A stretch of 64,000 bases of DNA from JBKEAJ01 sp047974415 (GTDB lineage Bacteria; Bacteroidota; Bacteroidia; Bacteroidales; Prolixibacteraceae), in NCBI GenBank assembly GCA_047974415.1, contig JBKECH010000054.1, forward strand, positions 10,758-74,757, written 5' to 3'. A model generated the notes under the pieces. That model ran no database searches. It was given only the letters and a program-made list of their open reading frames with translations, and was not told the origin of the DNA. The translations under genes and the position numbers were made by a program. The number at the start of each line of letters is the position of its first letter. The stretch's first letter is position 1. This document shows positions 1 through 9,406 of the stretch, one piece after another.

Positions 1-550
1 CGTCTTCCTTTAGAAAGTTGTAGATAGGTTGGAGAGAATCTATGTTGGGAGTCGACCAAACGTACACCGACCCACGCAAGAAGTGTTTGGTAGAGTCCGT
101 AAGAAAAAATTGAAAAGGCGAAGCTGCGTTACCGTCTATATTGTAATATACGCCATAAACATTTCTGACAGTGTCGTATATGAGATTGTTTTCAATGTTG
201 TTGGCCTTTATTGTGTGTTTGAATGCCAACTTGTATGCATCTTCGATAAATTTATCTATGTTGTTGTTTATAGGTTTGTAACTCAGGTGTATCCTTGCGT
301 TGACGTCGTCGGTTTTTGTTATAATATTTCGCCAGTATAGTTCTGCATCTTTGTCTTTGTCTATTTCTAGAGTAGAGTAGTTGGCAATGTTGAAAGAGTA
401 GGGGAGTTGTTCTTTGGTTTTATGGTAGTTTTTTTCTGGTAAATTTAAACGATAATAAGCATATGGTTTTGGGACATAAGTCTTCCCCGAGCACCCTATA
501 ATTATGCACGTCGTTAATAATATACTATATATCACGCTACTTCTATTCAT
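1..550 (-). CDS. gldD: GldD-like gliding-motility lipoprotein, 3' end beyond the window
   Basis: About 183 residues are visible, running off the left edge. The N-terminus is a lipoprotein signal (hydrophobic stretch ending IIIGC), followed by the family-like segments YVPKPYAYYRLNLPE, HLSYKPI and NNIDKFIEDAYKLAFKH. The start ATG (548-550) lies inside the end of gldE, so the two genes overlap by 8 bases (ATGAATAG) and are probably translationally coupled. GldD is an outer-membrane-associated lipoprotein required for gliding and type IX secretion in flavobacteria. It is also conserved in non-gliding Bacteroidales, where its role is less clear. The frame is open to the edge; an opposite-strand ORF over the same bases is a shadow. 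Confidence 0.85.
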   Translation of the reverse strand, partial: MNRSSVIYSILLTTCIIIGCSGKTYVPKPYAYYRLNLPEKNYHKTKEQLPYSFNIANYSTLEIDKDKDAELYWRNIITKTDDVNARIHLSYKPINNNIDKFIEDAYKLAFKHTIKANNIENNLIYDTVRNVYGVYYNIDGNAASPFQFFLTDSTKHFLRGSVYVWSTPNIDSLQPIYNFLKED

Positions 551-1880
551 TGATGACTGATTCTGGAATAATTATTTTTAGTTGTTTTATTCGTCTTTTG
601 TCAATTGCCTCAACACTCATGTTAAAATCTTTAATGCTGATTTTGTCGTGTAGTTTTGGAAGAGCCTCTTTAACTTCTAGCACCAATCCTGCAAGAGTTT
701 CTATTTCTTCGGAGATGTCGTCAAAAATATTCTCATCTATATTTAAAATCTTGCAAAAATCAAGTATTGATGTTTTACCATCAAAAAGATAGGTGTTGTG
801 ATTTACTTTCGTATAGCCTTTGTCGTCTATATCGTCGAATTCATCTGCTATGTCGCCAACTATTTCTTCAAGTACATCTTCGAGAGTTACTATTCCCGAC
901 ACGCCACCATACTCGTCTACGACGATTGCTACGTGTATTTTGTTTTGCTGAAACTCGGTTAATAAGTCGTTGATTTTTTTTGATTCGGGGATTAAGAAAG
1001 GAGGTCTTATTAGCTTCTGCCATGCAAAATTATCTTTCTCGCTAGTGTATTTTAGCAAGTCTTTGATGTACAGTATCCCTTGAATGTTGTCTAGTGTGTC
1101 AGCATAAACAGGTATTCTTGAGTAGCCTGAGTCGTTGATAATGTTTAGTACTTTTTCAAAAGAGTAGTCGGTGTCTATTGCCAGTAGGTCGATACGTGAG
1201 GTTATTATGTCGCTAGCACATTTTGAACCAAATTTGGCGATACCTTCGAGCATTTCTTTTTCTTCTTGGATATCTTCCTCTGAGGCTAGTCCGATGGCCT
1301 GCGATATGTCGTCGATAGTTACTTCGTTGGACGAATATTTGTCTAAGCGTTTCTTTACGAATGCCGTGGAACTGATGAGCATGCTAGACAATGGTGAGCA
1401 TAGGACAATGCAGAATCGCAAGGGTGCCGACATAAACTTGGCAAAGCCTATAGAGTGTTGTGAGGCAAATACTTTTGGCAGTATTTCGCCAAATAATAAT
1501 AATAGTAAACCGATTACCACAACTTCGATGATGAATCCTAGTATTTCGGCATCTGCAAAACTCATTGTCAATCTTGAAAATTGTGCGAAGATTACCACAA
1601 TAGCTATGTTTATAAAGTTGTTGGCTACAAGTATTGTGGCAAGGAGTTTTTCTGGTATTTTTAATAAGCTCAACACCTTGTGTTTATCGCCGTCCGCCCT
1701 CAGTTTATTTTTTTCGTCTGGCGACAATGAAAAATAGGCTACTTCTGAGCCAGAAATAAACGCCGACATCACAAGGAGAACTACAATGCATGCTAAATAC
1801 ATTATAGCTTTAGGCGTTATAGGATAAAAGAGCACTGCTAAATTTATGCTCGCAAGGAGCGGGATACTGTCTGCGTCCAA
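543..1880 (-). CDS. gldE: GldE: CNNM/CorC-type membrane protein with CBS domains
   Basis: 445 residues. The N-terminal half has three to four membrane segments (about residues 25-50, 79-101, 116-138, 150-175) of the DUF21/CNNM type. A CBS-domain pair follows (about 210-330; motifs SRIPVYAD and VAIVVDEYGGVSGIVTLED), then a C-terminal CorC/HlyC-like domain (about 345-430). Members of this superfamily are proposed Mg2+/Co2+ transporters or regulators. In Bacteroidota the copy between ssb and gldD is called GldE. It lies 45 bases downstream of ssb and overlaps gldD, so all three are probably one transcript. Confidence 0.88.
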   Translation of the reverse strand: MDADSIPLLASINLAVLFYPITPKAIMYLACIVVLLVMSAFISGSEVAYFSLSPDEKNKLRADGDKHKVLSLLKIPEKLLATILVANNFINIAIVVIFAQFSRLTMSFADAEILGFIIEVVVIGLLLLLFGEILPKVFASQHSIGFAKFMSAPLRFCIVLCSPLSSMLISSTAFVKKRLDKYSSNEVTIDDISQAIGLASEEDIQEEKEMLEGIAKFGSKCASDIITSRIDLLAIDTDYSFEKVLNIINDSGYSRIPVYADTLDNIQGILYIKDLLKYTSEKDNFAWQKLIRPPFLIPESKKINDLLTEFQQNKIHVAIVVDEYGGVSGIVTLEDVLEEIVGDIADEFDDIDDKGYTKVNHNTYLFDGKTSILDFCKILNIDENIFDDISEEIETLAGLVLEVKEALPKLHDKISIKDFNMSVEAIDKRRIKQLKIIIPESVINE

Positions 1881-1925
1881 AATATTACTAATTGATTAAT
1901 ACTCTTTATAATGCGTGACTAACTA

Positions 1926-2360
1926 CTAGAATGGCAAGTCGTCGTCGTCGTTGCTTTCGTTGTACACTGTAGTTTTATCTTCAGAGGCTTGATGCGATTG
2001 GTTTGTGGGGGCAGTATAGCCACTGTTGTTATTGTCTTCTTTTTTCCCCAATAGTCTTATAGTGTCTGCAAAAATTTCGGTTCTATATTTCTTCACTCCG
2101 TCTTTATCATCGTAGGAGCGAGTGCGTAGTCTGCCCTCAATGTATAGCTGACTCCCTTTGTGTATATATTTCTCAGTTATGTCTGCTAATGCTCTCCACG
2201 CCACAATGTTGTGCCATTCGGTTGTTGTTACTTTTTCGTTGTTTTTTGTGTAGGTTTCAGAAGTTGCTAACGAAAATGATGCCACAGACACATTGTTGTC
2301 TAGGTGTCTAACTTCTGGATCTTGACCTACATTACCTACTAGAATTACTTTGTTTACCAT
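1926..2360 (-). CDS. ssb: Single-stranded DNA-binding protein
   Basis: 144 residues, a normal length. The OB fold covers about residues 1-105 (MVNKVILVGNVGQDPEVR, then TEWHNIVAW and the strand YIEGRLRTRSYDD). A short polar linker leads to the acidic tip DDDDLPF, the docking peptide for replication and repair partners. It binds ssDNA as a tetramer during replication, recombination and repair. First gene of the ssb-gldE-gldD group; upstream is a 134-base intergenic region that presumably holds the promoter. Confidence 0.95.
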   Translation of the reverse strand: MVNKVILVGNVGQDPEVRHLDNNVSVASFSLATSETYTKNNEKVTTTEWHNIVAWRALADITEKYIHKGSQLYIEGRLRTRSYDDKDGVKKYRTEIFADTIRLLGKKEDNNNSGYTAPTNQSHQASEDKTTVYNESNDDDDLPF

Positions 2361-2494
2361 GACTATATACTTTTGAATTAAACGTCCTCTATTTACGAAC
2401 AGCTAAGTTAGACATTTCTTTTGAATTACAAAATAGTTGTGTGTTTTTTCTATTAGTTTCGGCTTATGGTAAAGTGTTGTTGGATTACAATTCT

Positions 2495-3154
2495 TTATTT
2501 TGGTGGTTCATGAGACCTTGCATCATCCCAGTATATATTTTCGGGCTTCCATTTGTTCTTAGGTTTATCTATACCAGTGGGATAGCCTATTGGAATTACA
2601 TTTAGGGGGCGTAGGTTCTCGGGAAGTTTGAGTGCTGCACGCACAGGTTCTTCTCTCTCAGGATAAGGCCAAACTGCGGTAAATACTGCACCTAAGCCCA
2701 TTGATTCTACCGCAAGCAAGATATTCTCTGATGCCATGGCGCAGTCTATTGTCCAGTAGTTATCGTCCGCTCCAGTAAGAGCTTTGGATAAGTCGCCACA
2801 TACCACGATAGCGGCAGATGCGTCTTTTAACATTTTTGCGTAGGGCAAACGAGTAGAAAGAGTGTCCATTATTGCATTGTCTGTGATAACGATAAATTTC
2901 CAAGGTTGTGCATTTTTTGCTGTTGGAGCTGCCATGCCAGCCTTAACGATTGTTAGCAGATCGTCGTTGGATACTTTTTGTTTGGTGAAATTTCTCACAC
3001 TCTTGCGTTGGTGGATTATTTCCAATACGTTGGTGCTATGAGCAGTATCTGAGAAAGGGGTGGGGCCAATTTCTACGGGCTTGAAATCGGCCCTTATTAT
3101 TAAAATTATCAGAGCGATGGCCATTAAAATGCATAAAATATTGATATTCTTCAT
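2495..3154 (-). CDS. Membrane-anchored nitroreductase-family flavoprotein
   Basis: 219 residues. Residues 5-22 form a hydrophobic signal or anchor, so the enzyme is probably on the outer face of the inner membrane. The FMN-binding nitroreductase fold starts at about residue 46 (RKSVRNFTKQKVS; PTAKNAQPWKFIVITD; MGLGAVFTAVWPYPERE; PIGYP). The family reduces nitro compounds, quinones or flavins with NAD(P)H; the substrate is unknown here. It lies 38 bases downstream of the FMN/4Fe-4S membrane protein, suggesting a redox pair. BluB (lower cobamide ligand synthesis) belongs to the same superfamily and the block starts with a B12 riboswitch, but the anchor argues against simply calling it BluB. Confidence 0.8.
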   Translation of the reverse strand: MKNINILCILMAIALIILIIRADFKPVEIGPTPFSDTAHSTNVLEIIHQRKSVRNFTKQKVSNDDLLTIVKAGMAAPTAKNAQPWKFIVITDNAIMDTLSTRLPYAKMLKDASAAIVVCGDLSKALTGADDNYWTIDCAMASENILLAVESMGLGAVFTAVWPYPEREEPVRAALKLPENLRPLNVIPIGYPTGIDKPKNKWKPENIYWDDARSHEPPK

Positions 3155-3192
3155 GTGTTTGTGATTTTTATTATTTTCTGTTATTCACGAGC

Positions 3193-4392
3193 TTAGGTTG
3201 GTGGTCTTTTTGATTTTGGCGTTTGTTTTCCTTCTGCATCTTTTTTCACTTTTAATGTATCCAAGCATAGTCCGGTAGGACAGAAGAAGCGGCACCATGC
3301 TTTCGGAATAAATATGGATATAACAGCAAAAGTAATGGCAAACACCATGGTCCAAGTACCCACAATTTTATAAGAGAATGCCGAAAAAGGCTCAAGAAGA
3401 GTCAGGTCGAAGTAGACACCTAGCCAAAGCATAAATAAAAGGGCGAAGAATATTGCTTCTCTTAGATGTTTCAGCACAGAATATGCTTTGTGTGGGATTT
3501 TAATATTTTTCTTGCTTAGCTTGTTGGCTATGTGTTGCAGGTTTCCATAGGGGCAGTAATATCCACAGTAAAACGACTTGCCTGTGAAGATTGGAAGTAC
3601 TACCGACAGCACAATTATGGCGAGCATTAGCAATTTACCATCGCCAGACCATCCGTTCATAAGCCAATTGTAAATTATGTAGAGCGACAGGCTTTTTGAG
3701 AGTATAAAGCCGAACAGAATAACAGTAATAAGCTGAATATATGTACTGTATTTTTTGAATACCTGAGGTTTTATAAAGTTGAAGAGGATGAACATTAGCC
3801 ATAGCCATCCTAGTATCATAGGTATGTTTATTTTAGTTTTGCCGTTTTGAGTTTTTACTGTTTCTATTTCCACAGGGTTGTAAGTTTCCGATATTTTATT
3901 CACTCCATTTATTATAGCCTTGCTACTTATTGAGGCTCCAGATATTATATCGACACTAGTATTGTGGAGTTTTGCTATGTGTTTACCATTCCAAGCGGAA
4001 AGAAGTCCAGTATCATAGAGATTCTTTACGTATTCGGAGCTTTCGCTGTGTTTTAGCAATATTAAACCCTTTACGATGCTTCCAGTGTCTATGACGAGGG
4101 CAAAATTGATATTTCCTCCAAAACCTTCGACCGTTCCTTTTTCTGGAAATTCCAACGCTCCGATGATTTGATGCTTTGAGTTTGATATTTCCCATGCCGA
4201 GGCGACAGACCTGAAGCTTTCAGCCTCAGGAATAATAGATTTGAGAGCTTCTATGCTTGGTAAGTCCAAGCTGGTATCTTTCTCATGCTTTATGTTATAT
4301 CCAATAAAACGACCTTGGTATGTGGTGGCAATTCCAAAGACAAGTATTATCGTTGCTAGACTTATAAGTCCTGTGAGAATTCTCTTTATCAA
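3193..4392 (-). CDS. NosR/RnfG-like membrane protein: FMN-binding domain plus 4Fe-4S membrane domain
   Basis: 399 residues. A signal/TM segment (about 5-25) leads to an extracytoplasmic FMN-binding domain (about 60-170). It contains the DIISGASISSKAI motif, matching the Ser/Thr-Gly-Ala-Ser/Thr site where FMN is attached in RnfG/NosR. Five or six membrane helices follow (190-355) with two Cys-rich motifs, CGYYCPYG and CRFFCPTGLC, like the polyferredoxin loops of NosR/NapH. It probably moves electrons across or along the membrane. It lies 46 bases after the ThrE-like pair and 38 before the nitroreductase, its likely partner. Partner and substrate are inference. Confidence 0.8.
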   Translation of the reverse strand: MIKRILTGLISLATIILVFGIATTYQGRFIGYNIKHEKDTSLDLPSIEALKSIIPEAESFRSVASAWEISNSKHQIIGALEFPEKGTVEGFGGNINFALVIDTGSIVKGLILLKHSESSEYVKNLYDTGLLSAWNGKHIAKLHNTSVDIISGASISSKAIINGVNKISETYNPVEIETVKTQNGKTKINIPMILGWLWLMFILFNFIKPQVFKKYSTYIQLITVILFGFILSKSLSLYIIYNWLMNGWSGDGKLLMLAIIVLSVVLPIFTGKSFYCGYYCPYGNLQHIANKLSKKNIKIPHKAYSVLKHLREAIFFALLFMLWLGVYFDLTLLEPFSAFSYKIVGTWTMVFAITFAVISIFIPKAWCRFFCPTGLCLDTLKVKKDAEGKQTPKSKRPPT

Positions 4393-4438
4393 GTTCTTTT
4401 ATTTCAATGGCATTTCAGCTTACAAAGCTAATAAAATT

Positions 4439-4933
4439 TCATCGTCTTTTTTCTCTTGTAAATGACAAGGCTATCTTTGGGAATAATAGCATTGGTAGAA
4501 TGGAGCCAATTGCTAGACAAAATAGCGTAGTGAAAGTTACAAGGAAATTAGACAGAAACAAATCTAAATACTTAATTTTTTCTGTCGTTTCGTCCATGTT
4601 TTGCATGAAGGTAATTAACGAGAACATCGTGTTGTAAGCAAACTTGCCAGGTATCATTGGTAGTAGGGCGGGGATAAACAGTACTGTTCTTGGCACTCTA
4701 TTCAAGCATGCAAAGTATAAGCTGACAAAGCCAATTACACAAGAGCCGGCTAGTGATGCCGAGCTAATGTCTAGATTTGCGTATTCCATTAGACAAAAGC
4801 GAGATGCGTGTCCTAATGCTGCTAGTATGCCAATATATTTAAACACTCGTAGAGGAGGGTTTGATATTGCGCCAAAACCAATTCCTGCAACTGCGGCAAA
4901 TATTGCATCTGTCATTATATCTGTTACAATCAT
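4439..4933 (-). CDS. ThrE-type threonine/serine exporter, small half (DUF3815-like)
   Basis: Start chosen at MIVTDIMTD (codon 4931-4933), which overlaps the stop of the upstream half by the ATGA arrangement; a longer frame reaches 4996 but would overlap 67 bases. About 164 residues with four or five membrane helices (FAAVAGIGFGAISN, SLAGSCVIGFVSLYFA, PALLPMIPGKFAYNTM, and a last helix near TLFCLAIGSILPM). The PALLPMIPG segment is typical of the second half of split ThrE exporters. It works with the product of the gene immediately upstream. Confidence 0.82.
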   Translation of the reverse strand: MIVTDIMTDAIFAAVAGIGFGAISNPPLRVFKYIGILAALGHASRFCLMEYANLDISSASLAGSCVIGFVSLYFACLNRVPRTVLFIPALLPMIPGKFAYNTMFSLITFMQNMDETTEKIKYLDLFLSNFLVTFTTLFCLAIGSILPMLLFPKIALSFTREKRR

Positions 4934-5700
4934 AATAGGCTGCTTTTTACAATTAATAGAGTGATAGACAGTCCTACAGAGAAACAGATTATCCATAATG
5001 TCGCTTGCGTTAGGCGCGCAATGCCTGCAAGTGTGTGCCCCTCAATTACATCTATGATGCCATTGATAAGAAGAACTCCAGGGACAAGAAATAACACGCT
5101 GGTTGCGAGAGCTATATCGGAGGTGGTGTCGAAAAGTGTTGCCACTGATGCACCAAACGATGCAATAAATGCTGTTATGGCTATGGTGATGTAGTTGTTG
5201 ATATTAGTTTTATGTAGTTGTTGTCTTGCAAAGAAAGCTAGAGCTGTGGCAAAAAAAACAATGAGCACCGATAGATAATCGCCACCAAAGAGTTTGCAAA
5301 ATGAGGCGTTTGCTGCACTTGCGAGTAGTAATACATGAAAAGGTTTTAGGCGGGGTTTGCTTATGATTTCGTTATATCTCAGCTTTAATTCCTCGATAGG
5401 TATTTTGTTGTCGTAGCAAGACCAGCTCAGCGCGCTGAGCCTCGAGTTATGTTCGAAGTTGATAGGTTTGTGTCCGATGATATCTATATTCATATATCTC
5501 TCTTTAGTTTGTTCGTTCCTTATAGATATGGAGAGGCTCTTACTTAAAATGATGATTTTAACATCATACCCATATGACTCTCCAATGCGCCTGACTATGC
5601 GAATTACTCGCGAAGTATGTACTCCACTTGCCATCATGTGAGAGGCGTACTCTTTCAAAAAATCACCTAAGGTGTTTATGTCTACTGTGCTGTTATTCAC
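4930..5700 (-). CDS. ThrE-type threonine/serine exporter, large half (DUF1212-like)
   Basis: 256 residues. The N-terminal soluble part (1-115) has the family motif LGDFLKEYASHMMASGVHTSR. Five membrane helices follow, with PGVLLINGIIDVIEGHTLAG in the fourth region. ThrE-family proteins export threonine and serine using the proton motive force. The gene lies 4 bases downstream of the DUF2284 gene and overlaps the small half, so it is part of the transcript led by the cobalamin riboswitch. Why an amino-acid exporter should be B12-regulated is not evident; the true substrate may differ. Confidence 0.83.
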   Translation of the reverse strand: MNNSTVDINTLGDFLKEYASHMMASGVHTSRVIRIVRRIGESYGYDVKIIILSKSLSISIRNEQTKERYMNIDIIGHKPINFEHNSRLSALSWSCYDNKIPIEELKLRYNEIISKPRLKPFHVLLLASAANASFCKLFGGDYLSVLIVFFATALAFFARQQLHKTNINNYITIAITAFIASFGASVATLFDTTSDIALATSVLFLVPGVLLINGIIDVIEGHTLAGIARLTQATLWIICFSVGLSITLLIVKSSLL

Positions 5701-5704
5701 TTAT

Positions 5705-6304
5705 TTAGCGGTCTAGGTTTATATAGCTCTCAACGGAAAGGCTTGTTTTGTCTGATGAATTGTAAAAGAAACCGCATACAAGCATTAAATATTCAGGTAA
5801 AAAGCCATTCTTTCCCCATCTTAGCTCTATGTTAAATAAGTTGATGGTCGTCAGGCTGATATCAAAACCACAGGCTTCTAAGGATGGGCGTACCAACTCG
5901 GGATGACGGCATGCTAAGTTCTGGGGTCTTGTGCAGGTTTTGTCGGAACAATAAATACAAGTTCCAGTGTAGGCGAAAGACCGTCCTCCGTATAAGTTCT
6001 CCATTTTAAGAAGTGTCTTTTGTATCTGGCGACGTACGGAAAGTAATAGATGTCCAGATTCCGAAAAAGGGATGTTGTTTTCTTGTGGTCTGACTTTTGT
6101 TGCTATAATTAAGGCATCGCTATACCTATGTAGTAATTTATTTACGTCGAAGTTGAAAGGTGGACAAGCCCATGTTTTACCATAATTGTCGCATGCTTTG
6201 CAGTATCCTCCTACTCTTTCGGCATCGCGAAATTCGGAGATGTATGTTTTTGTTGGCAATGTTGAAAGATAGCTTTCTGTGTTGCATTTATATTGTCGAC
6301 TCAT
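5705..6304 (-). CDS. DUF2284 predicted metal-binding protein
   Basis: 199 residues, soluble, Cys-rich: GGYCKACDNYGKTWACPPF near residue 32, then CIYCSDKTCTRPQNLACRHP near 115-135, then a C-terminal CGFDISLTTINLFN and LVCGFFY. This Cys pattern defines DUF2284 (predicted metal-binding). Biochemical role unknown. In this operon it directly follows the ATPase of a B12-type importer (3 bases apart), suggesting a role in cobamide or corrinoid handling; that is inference from context. Confidence 0.8.
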   Translation of the reverse strand: MSRQYKCNTESYLSTLPTKTYISEFRDAERVGGYCKACDNYGKTWACPPFNFDVNKLLHRYSDALIIATKVRPQENNIPFSESGHLLLSVRRQIQKTLLKMENLYGGRSFAYTGTCIYCSDKTCTRPQNLACRHPELVRPSLEACGFDISLTTINLFNIELRWGKNGFLPEYLMLVCGFFYNSSDKTSLSVESYINLDR

Positions 6305-6307
6305 AGT

Positions 6308-7081
6308 CTATCTGTTTTTATTAAATTTCACAGAACATGTGTCTGTGTCAAAGCTTACTGACGAATTGCTGAATAGTCGTTCAATGTGTCCATGCTGTGC
6401 TATTTCGTTTGTTGGTAGATGGAGTAGGTTAGGGGAGTCAATCAAGGCTATGGAGTCGCATACTGTCAGGGCTATGTCTAGTTCGTGGCTTGAGAATAGG
6501 ATACATTTGTTTTCGCTGTGCGCTAAGTCTTTTAGCAAGGAGCATAGCTCATAGCGATTGGGAAGGTCGAGGAAGGCTGTTGGCTCGTCCAATAGAATTA
6601 TCGGAGTGTCTTGTGCCAATGCGCGAGCTATCATTATGCGTTGGCATTCACCGTCGGACATTTTGTTCATATTGCGTTTTGCATAGTCTGGCATTCTAAC
6701 TAGTTCCAGTGATTTATGCACAATTTCGCTGTCTTGCTTTTGCATCCTTCCTATCCAATTAGTGTAGGGGGCTCTACCAAGTGCGACTACATCTTGGCAG
6801 CATAGATTTGCAATACGCACTCGCTCTGTTGTTACAAAGGCTGTGGTTTTTGCTAGCTGTTGAGGTGTCATTCGAGACAGCTCCTGTCCGTTCAATGTTA
6901 TTGAGCCTCCCGATATGTCGTGAAGTCCCGATATTGCTCGAAGTAAAGTCGACTTACCAGTGCCGTTACGTCCTAGCAGTGCAATTAGTTCTCCGCTAGG
7001 CATTGTTGCAGATATGTTGTTGAGCAGTGTGCGTTTGCCGTATCCTATGCTTATGTTTTGCAAATTTATCATATCAAGCAA
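6308..7081 (-). CDS. btuD: ABC transporter ATP-binding protein, BtuD/FecE type
   Basis: 257 residues. Walker A is GRNGTGKST (about 37-45), the signature is MSDGECQRIMIARAL (LSGGE-like, with D in place of the second G) and Walker B is IILLDEPTAFLDLP; the switch His is in LFSSHELD. Powers import by the upstream permease. The first ATG overlaps the permease stop; MINLQNISIGYG, three codons later (7072), starts one base past the permease stop and is equally plausible. Family alone would allow ferric siderophore or haem import; the upstream riboswitch favours vitamin B12/corrinoids. Confidence 0.85.
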   Translation of the reverse strand: MLDMINLQNISIGYGKRTLLNNISATMPSGELIALLGRNGTGKSTLLRAISGLHDISGGSITLNGQELSRMTPQQLAKTTAFVTTERVRIANLCCQDVVALGRAPYTNWIGRMQKQDSEIVHKSLELVRMPDYAKRNMNKMSDGECQRIMIARALAQDTPIILLDEPTAFLDLPNRYELCSLLKDLAHSENKCILFSSHELDIALTVCDSIALIDSPNLLHLPTNEIAQHGHIERLFSNSSVSFDTDTCSVKFNKNR

Positions 7082-8078
7082 TGCTTTTATTTCTTACCAC
7101 TACCCATACCACAATAGGTATTCCTAATAATGCTGTGATTGAGTTTATTGGTAGGGTCAACAACTTTGAGATTATATCACATAGTAGCATAACTACAGCC
7201 CCTGTCAGCGCTACTCCAGGCATGAGTATTCGGTGGTCTGCGCTGGAAAAAATCATACGGGCGACATGTGGAATAGCTAAGCCTACAAAGCCGATAGGTC
7301 CACAGAAGGCTGTTACCGTGCCAGCAAGCAGTGTCGTGGATAAGAATATTATTAGCCTCGACTTGCCGATATCAACACCCATAGTTCGGGCGTAGTTTTC
7401 GCCGAGGAGCAATAAATTCAAGGATTTTATGATGATTGTTGATAGTATCAAGCCTAAAACAACAGCAGGAATCAACAGTAAAAGCTGTGTCTGGGTTACA
7501 TCACCCAAAGAACCCATCGTCCAAATAACAAAGGCTTTAAGCGAAGATTCATCGCTCATGTATTGTAATATTTGTACTATGGCACTCACTCCTGATCCGA
7601 ACATCATCCCTAAAATGAGTATTACCATTATGTCTTTTATCCTTTGGCTTACTGCAGCTATTACCACTAAAATTATAGCTGCTCCTATCCATGCCGAGCC
7701 AGCTAATCCAATAGTCGAAAAAACACTACTCCCAGCTAATCCCAATATCGGTGCTCCTAGTATAAACAGAGCAACGCCTAAACTAGCTCCCGAACTAATA
7801 CCAAGCACATAAGGTCCTGCCAAGGGATTGCGAAAAAGAGTTTGCATTTGCAAGCCACTTACCGATAGAGCTGTGCCAACCACCAATGCTGATATAGCTT
7901 TTAACAAGCGGATGTTCAATATAATTTTCCTTGTGGTGTCTGGACAATCGCCTCCTGTCAATGCTAACCAAACATTGGATATAGGAATGTTGCTTGTTCC
8001 AATGGTCATATCAATAGCAAATAAAACTATAATCAATATCGCTAAGCTTATGAAAATGCCAGTTACAGGTAATCTCAT
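7074..8078 (-). CDS. btuC: FecCD/BtuC-type ABC importer permease
   Basis: 334 residues with 8-10 predicted membrane helices. The family segments SVSGLQMQTLFRNPLAGPYVLGISSGASLG (near residues 62-92; split here only for description) and FCGPIGFVGLAIPHVAR (near 258-275) match BtuC/FecCD proteins. It forms the transmembrane channel with the ATPase encoded just downstream and receives substrate from the upstream binding protein (9-base gap). Predicted substrate cobalamin or other corrinoids, from the riboswitch. Confidence 0.88.
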   Translation of the reverse strand: MRLPVTGIFISLAILIIVLFAIDMTIGTSNIPISNVWLALTGGDCPDTTRKIILNIRLLKAISALVVGTALSVSGLQMQTLFRNPLAGPYVLGISSGASLGVALFILGAPILGLAGSSVFSTIGLAGSAWIGAAIILVVIAAVSQRIKDIMVILILGMMFGSGVSAIVQILQYMSDESSLKAFVIWTMGSLGDVTQTQLLLLIPAVVLGLILSTIIIKSLNLLLLGENYARTMGVDIGKSRLIIFLSTTLLAGTVTAFCGPIGFVGLAIPHVARMIFSSADHRILMPGVALTGAVVMLLCDIISKLLTLPINSITALLGIPIVVWVVVRNKSIA

Positions 8079-8087
8079 TCAGCGAAG

Positions 8088-9227
8088 TTAATCAAGTTTA
8101 ATGTAATAGTAAAAATCATCATTGATAATTTCTGGGTGAAAAATCTTTATCAAATCGCGTAGTATTAGGTCGGGATTAATAACTCCCGATTCCCAAAAAT
8201 CGTTGCCTCCTGATGGGTTTATCCGTTTTGTACTGTTGTATACAGCTCCGCTTTGCACGCATGGTGCGTCGGCAAACTTCTGATGGGTAGATTCCAATTC
8301 CGCTAGGGTGGAGAGGCTGCCCACATTTAGCCATACATCGGCTTGCAGTGTTAGTAAATATGCTGTTTCAAGGTCAATAGGCAGAGAATTTGTCGAGGTG
8401 TTTTTCTTGTAAAGATACTCTCCGCCAGCATCAGCAATAAGCTTGGATACGTAACTAGTAGTTGAGGGCATAAACCACGAATCGCCATAGGGAACATTGA
8501 GCATTACTTTTGGTTTGTCCAGTTTTGCCGTCGACACTTTCGCTTTGAGTTGCTTGTAGCGTTTGGGGATGGCGTTGAAGCGTTGCTCTCCTTCTGTTCG
8601 TTTGCCGATAAGTTCTGATACTGCCACCAACCATTCGGCTTTGCCCAAAGGCGAGTCTTCAATATATTCACCTACATAAACAAAAGGGATTCCCAGCTCT
8701 TTCAGCTTTGGCTCCATGGTGCTTGCTCCACTTATTCCGAAAAGCAAAACCAAATCAGGCTTTGTGCTTATTAGTTTTTCGTAATCAATGTTGCCGTCGT
8801 AACCAATATCTGCAACGGCGTCCTTGTGCGCTGCAATATATTTGTTTGATATGTAGTCAATGCCCGAAACACCGACAACACAGCTGGCTGCATCCACAGC
8901 ATCGAGCATTGCCACATGCGAGGACGACATGCACGCAATGCGCTTGGCATCGCCGTTGATTATTTGTCCGCTGAAATCTTTAGGTGCGTTTTCTCCATTG
9001 CGAGTTATGAAGAGTTGGGTTTCGATATTATCTGCTCCTTGCCAAGGGTTATGTACTTTTAGTATTGTGCTCTTCATGCCATCGGAACCCACAAGCTCGA
9101 AACCTGTTGCGTACTGTGGACTGTATATTTTTATGTTAAAGCTATTGATTGATGCTTTTTTTTCACTGCAAGCTACAAGCGCTACAAGAATTGTTATTTT
9201 TAGGAAATGTTGCAAGGCGGTTTTCAT
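8088..9227 (-). CDS. btuF: BtuF-like corrinoid-binding lipoprotein of an ABC importer
   Basis: 379 residues. Lipoprotein signal with a lipobox-like LVALVAC (Cys about 20). The rest is a class III periplasmic binding fold: RIACMSSSHVAMLDAVDA, VVGVSGIDYI, KPDLVLLFG and a later lobe with PSTTSYVSKLIADAGGEYLY. First gene after the cobalamin riboswitch (9407-9582) and first of the importer trio. Longer at the N-terminus than E. coli BtuF, as is common in Bacteroidota homologues. Binding of B12 is inferred from the riboswitch, not from residues I can read. Confidence 0.83.
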   Translation of the reverse strand: MKTALQHFLKITILVALVACSEKKASINSFNIKIYSPQYATGFELVGSDGMKSTILKVHNPWQGADNIETQLFITRNGENAPKDFSGQIINGDAKRIACMSSSHVAMLDAVDAASCVVGVSGIDYISNKYIAAHKDAVADIGYDGNIDYEKLISTKPDLVLLFGISGASTMEPKLKELGIPFVYVGEYIEDSPLGKAEWLVAVSELIGKRTEGEQRFNAIPKRYKQLKAKVSTAKLDKPKVMLNVPYGDSWFMPSTTSYVSKLIADAGGEYLYKKNTSTNSLPIDLETAYLLTLQADVWLNVGSLSTLAELESTHQKFADAPCVQSGAVYNSTKRINPSGGNDFWESGVINPDLILRDLIKIFHPEIINDDFYYYIKLD

Positions 9228-9406
9228 CGCTTTCTTATGTTTGTTATTTTTTGATATACAATTGGCTATGTTGTCTGGTTATTGCTTTGTATTTGTTTTC
9301 TAAGGGGGAGTAAAACACAAAAGTGAATTACGAAAAAGTCCGACTCTCGCTTTTTTCACGCTTCTTTAGCTTTATTCCCCGAAAGCCTTAAAACTATTTT
9401 GCTTTT

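Noticed and set aside
107..118. Apparent frameshift in gldD at a T run
   Set aside because: On recounting the six T bases the frame is continuous to the window edge.
29..340. 103-codon plus-strand ORF
   Set aside because: Lies wholly opposite the gldD reading frame, which shows clear family motifs; shadow.
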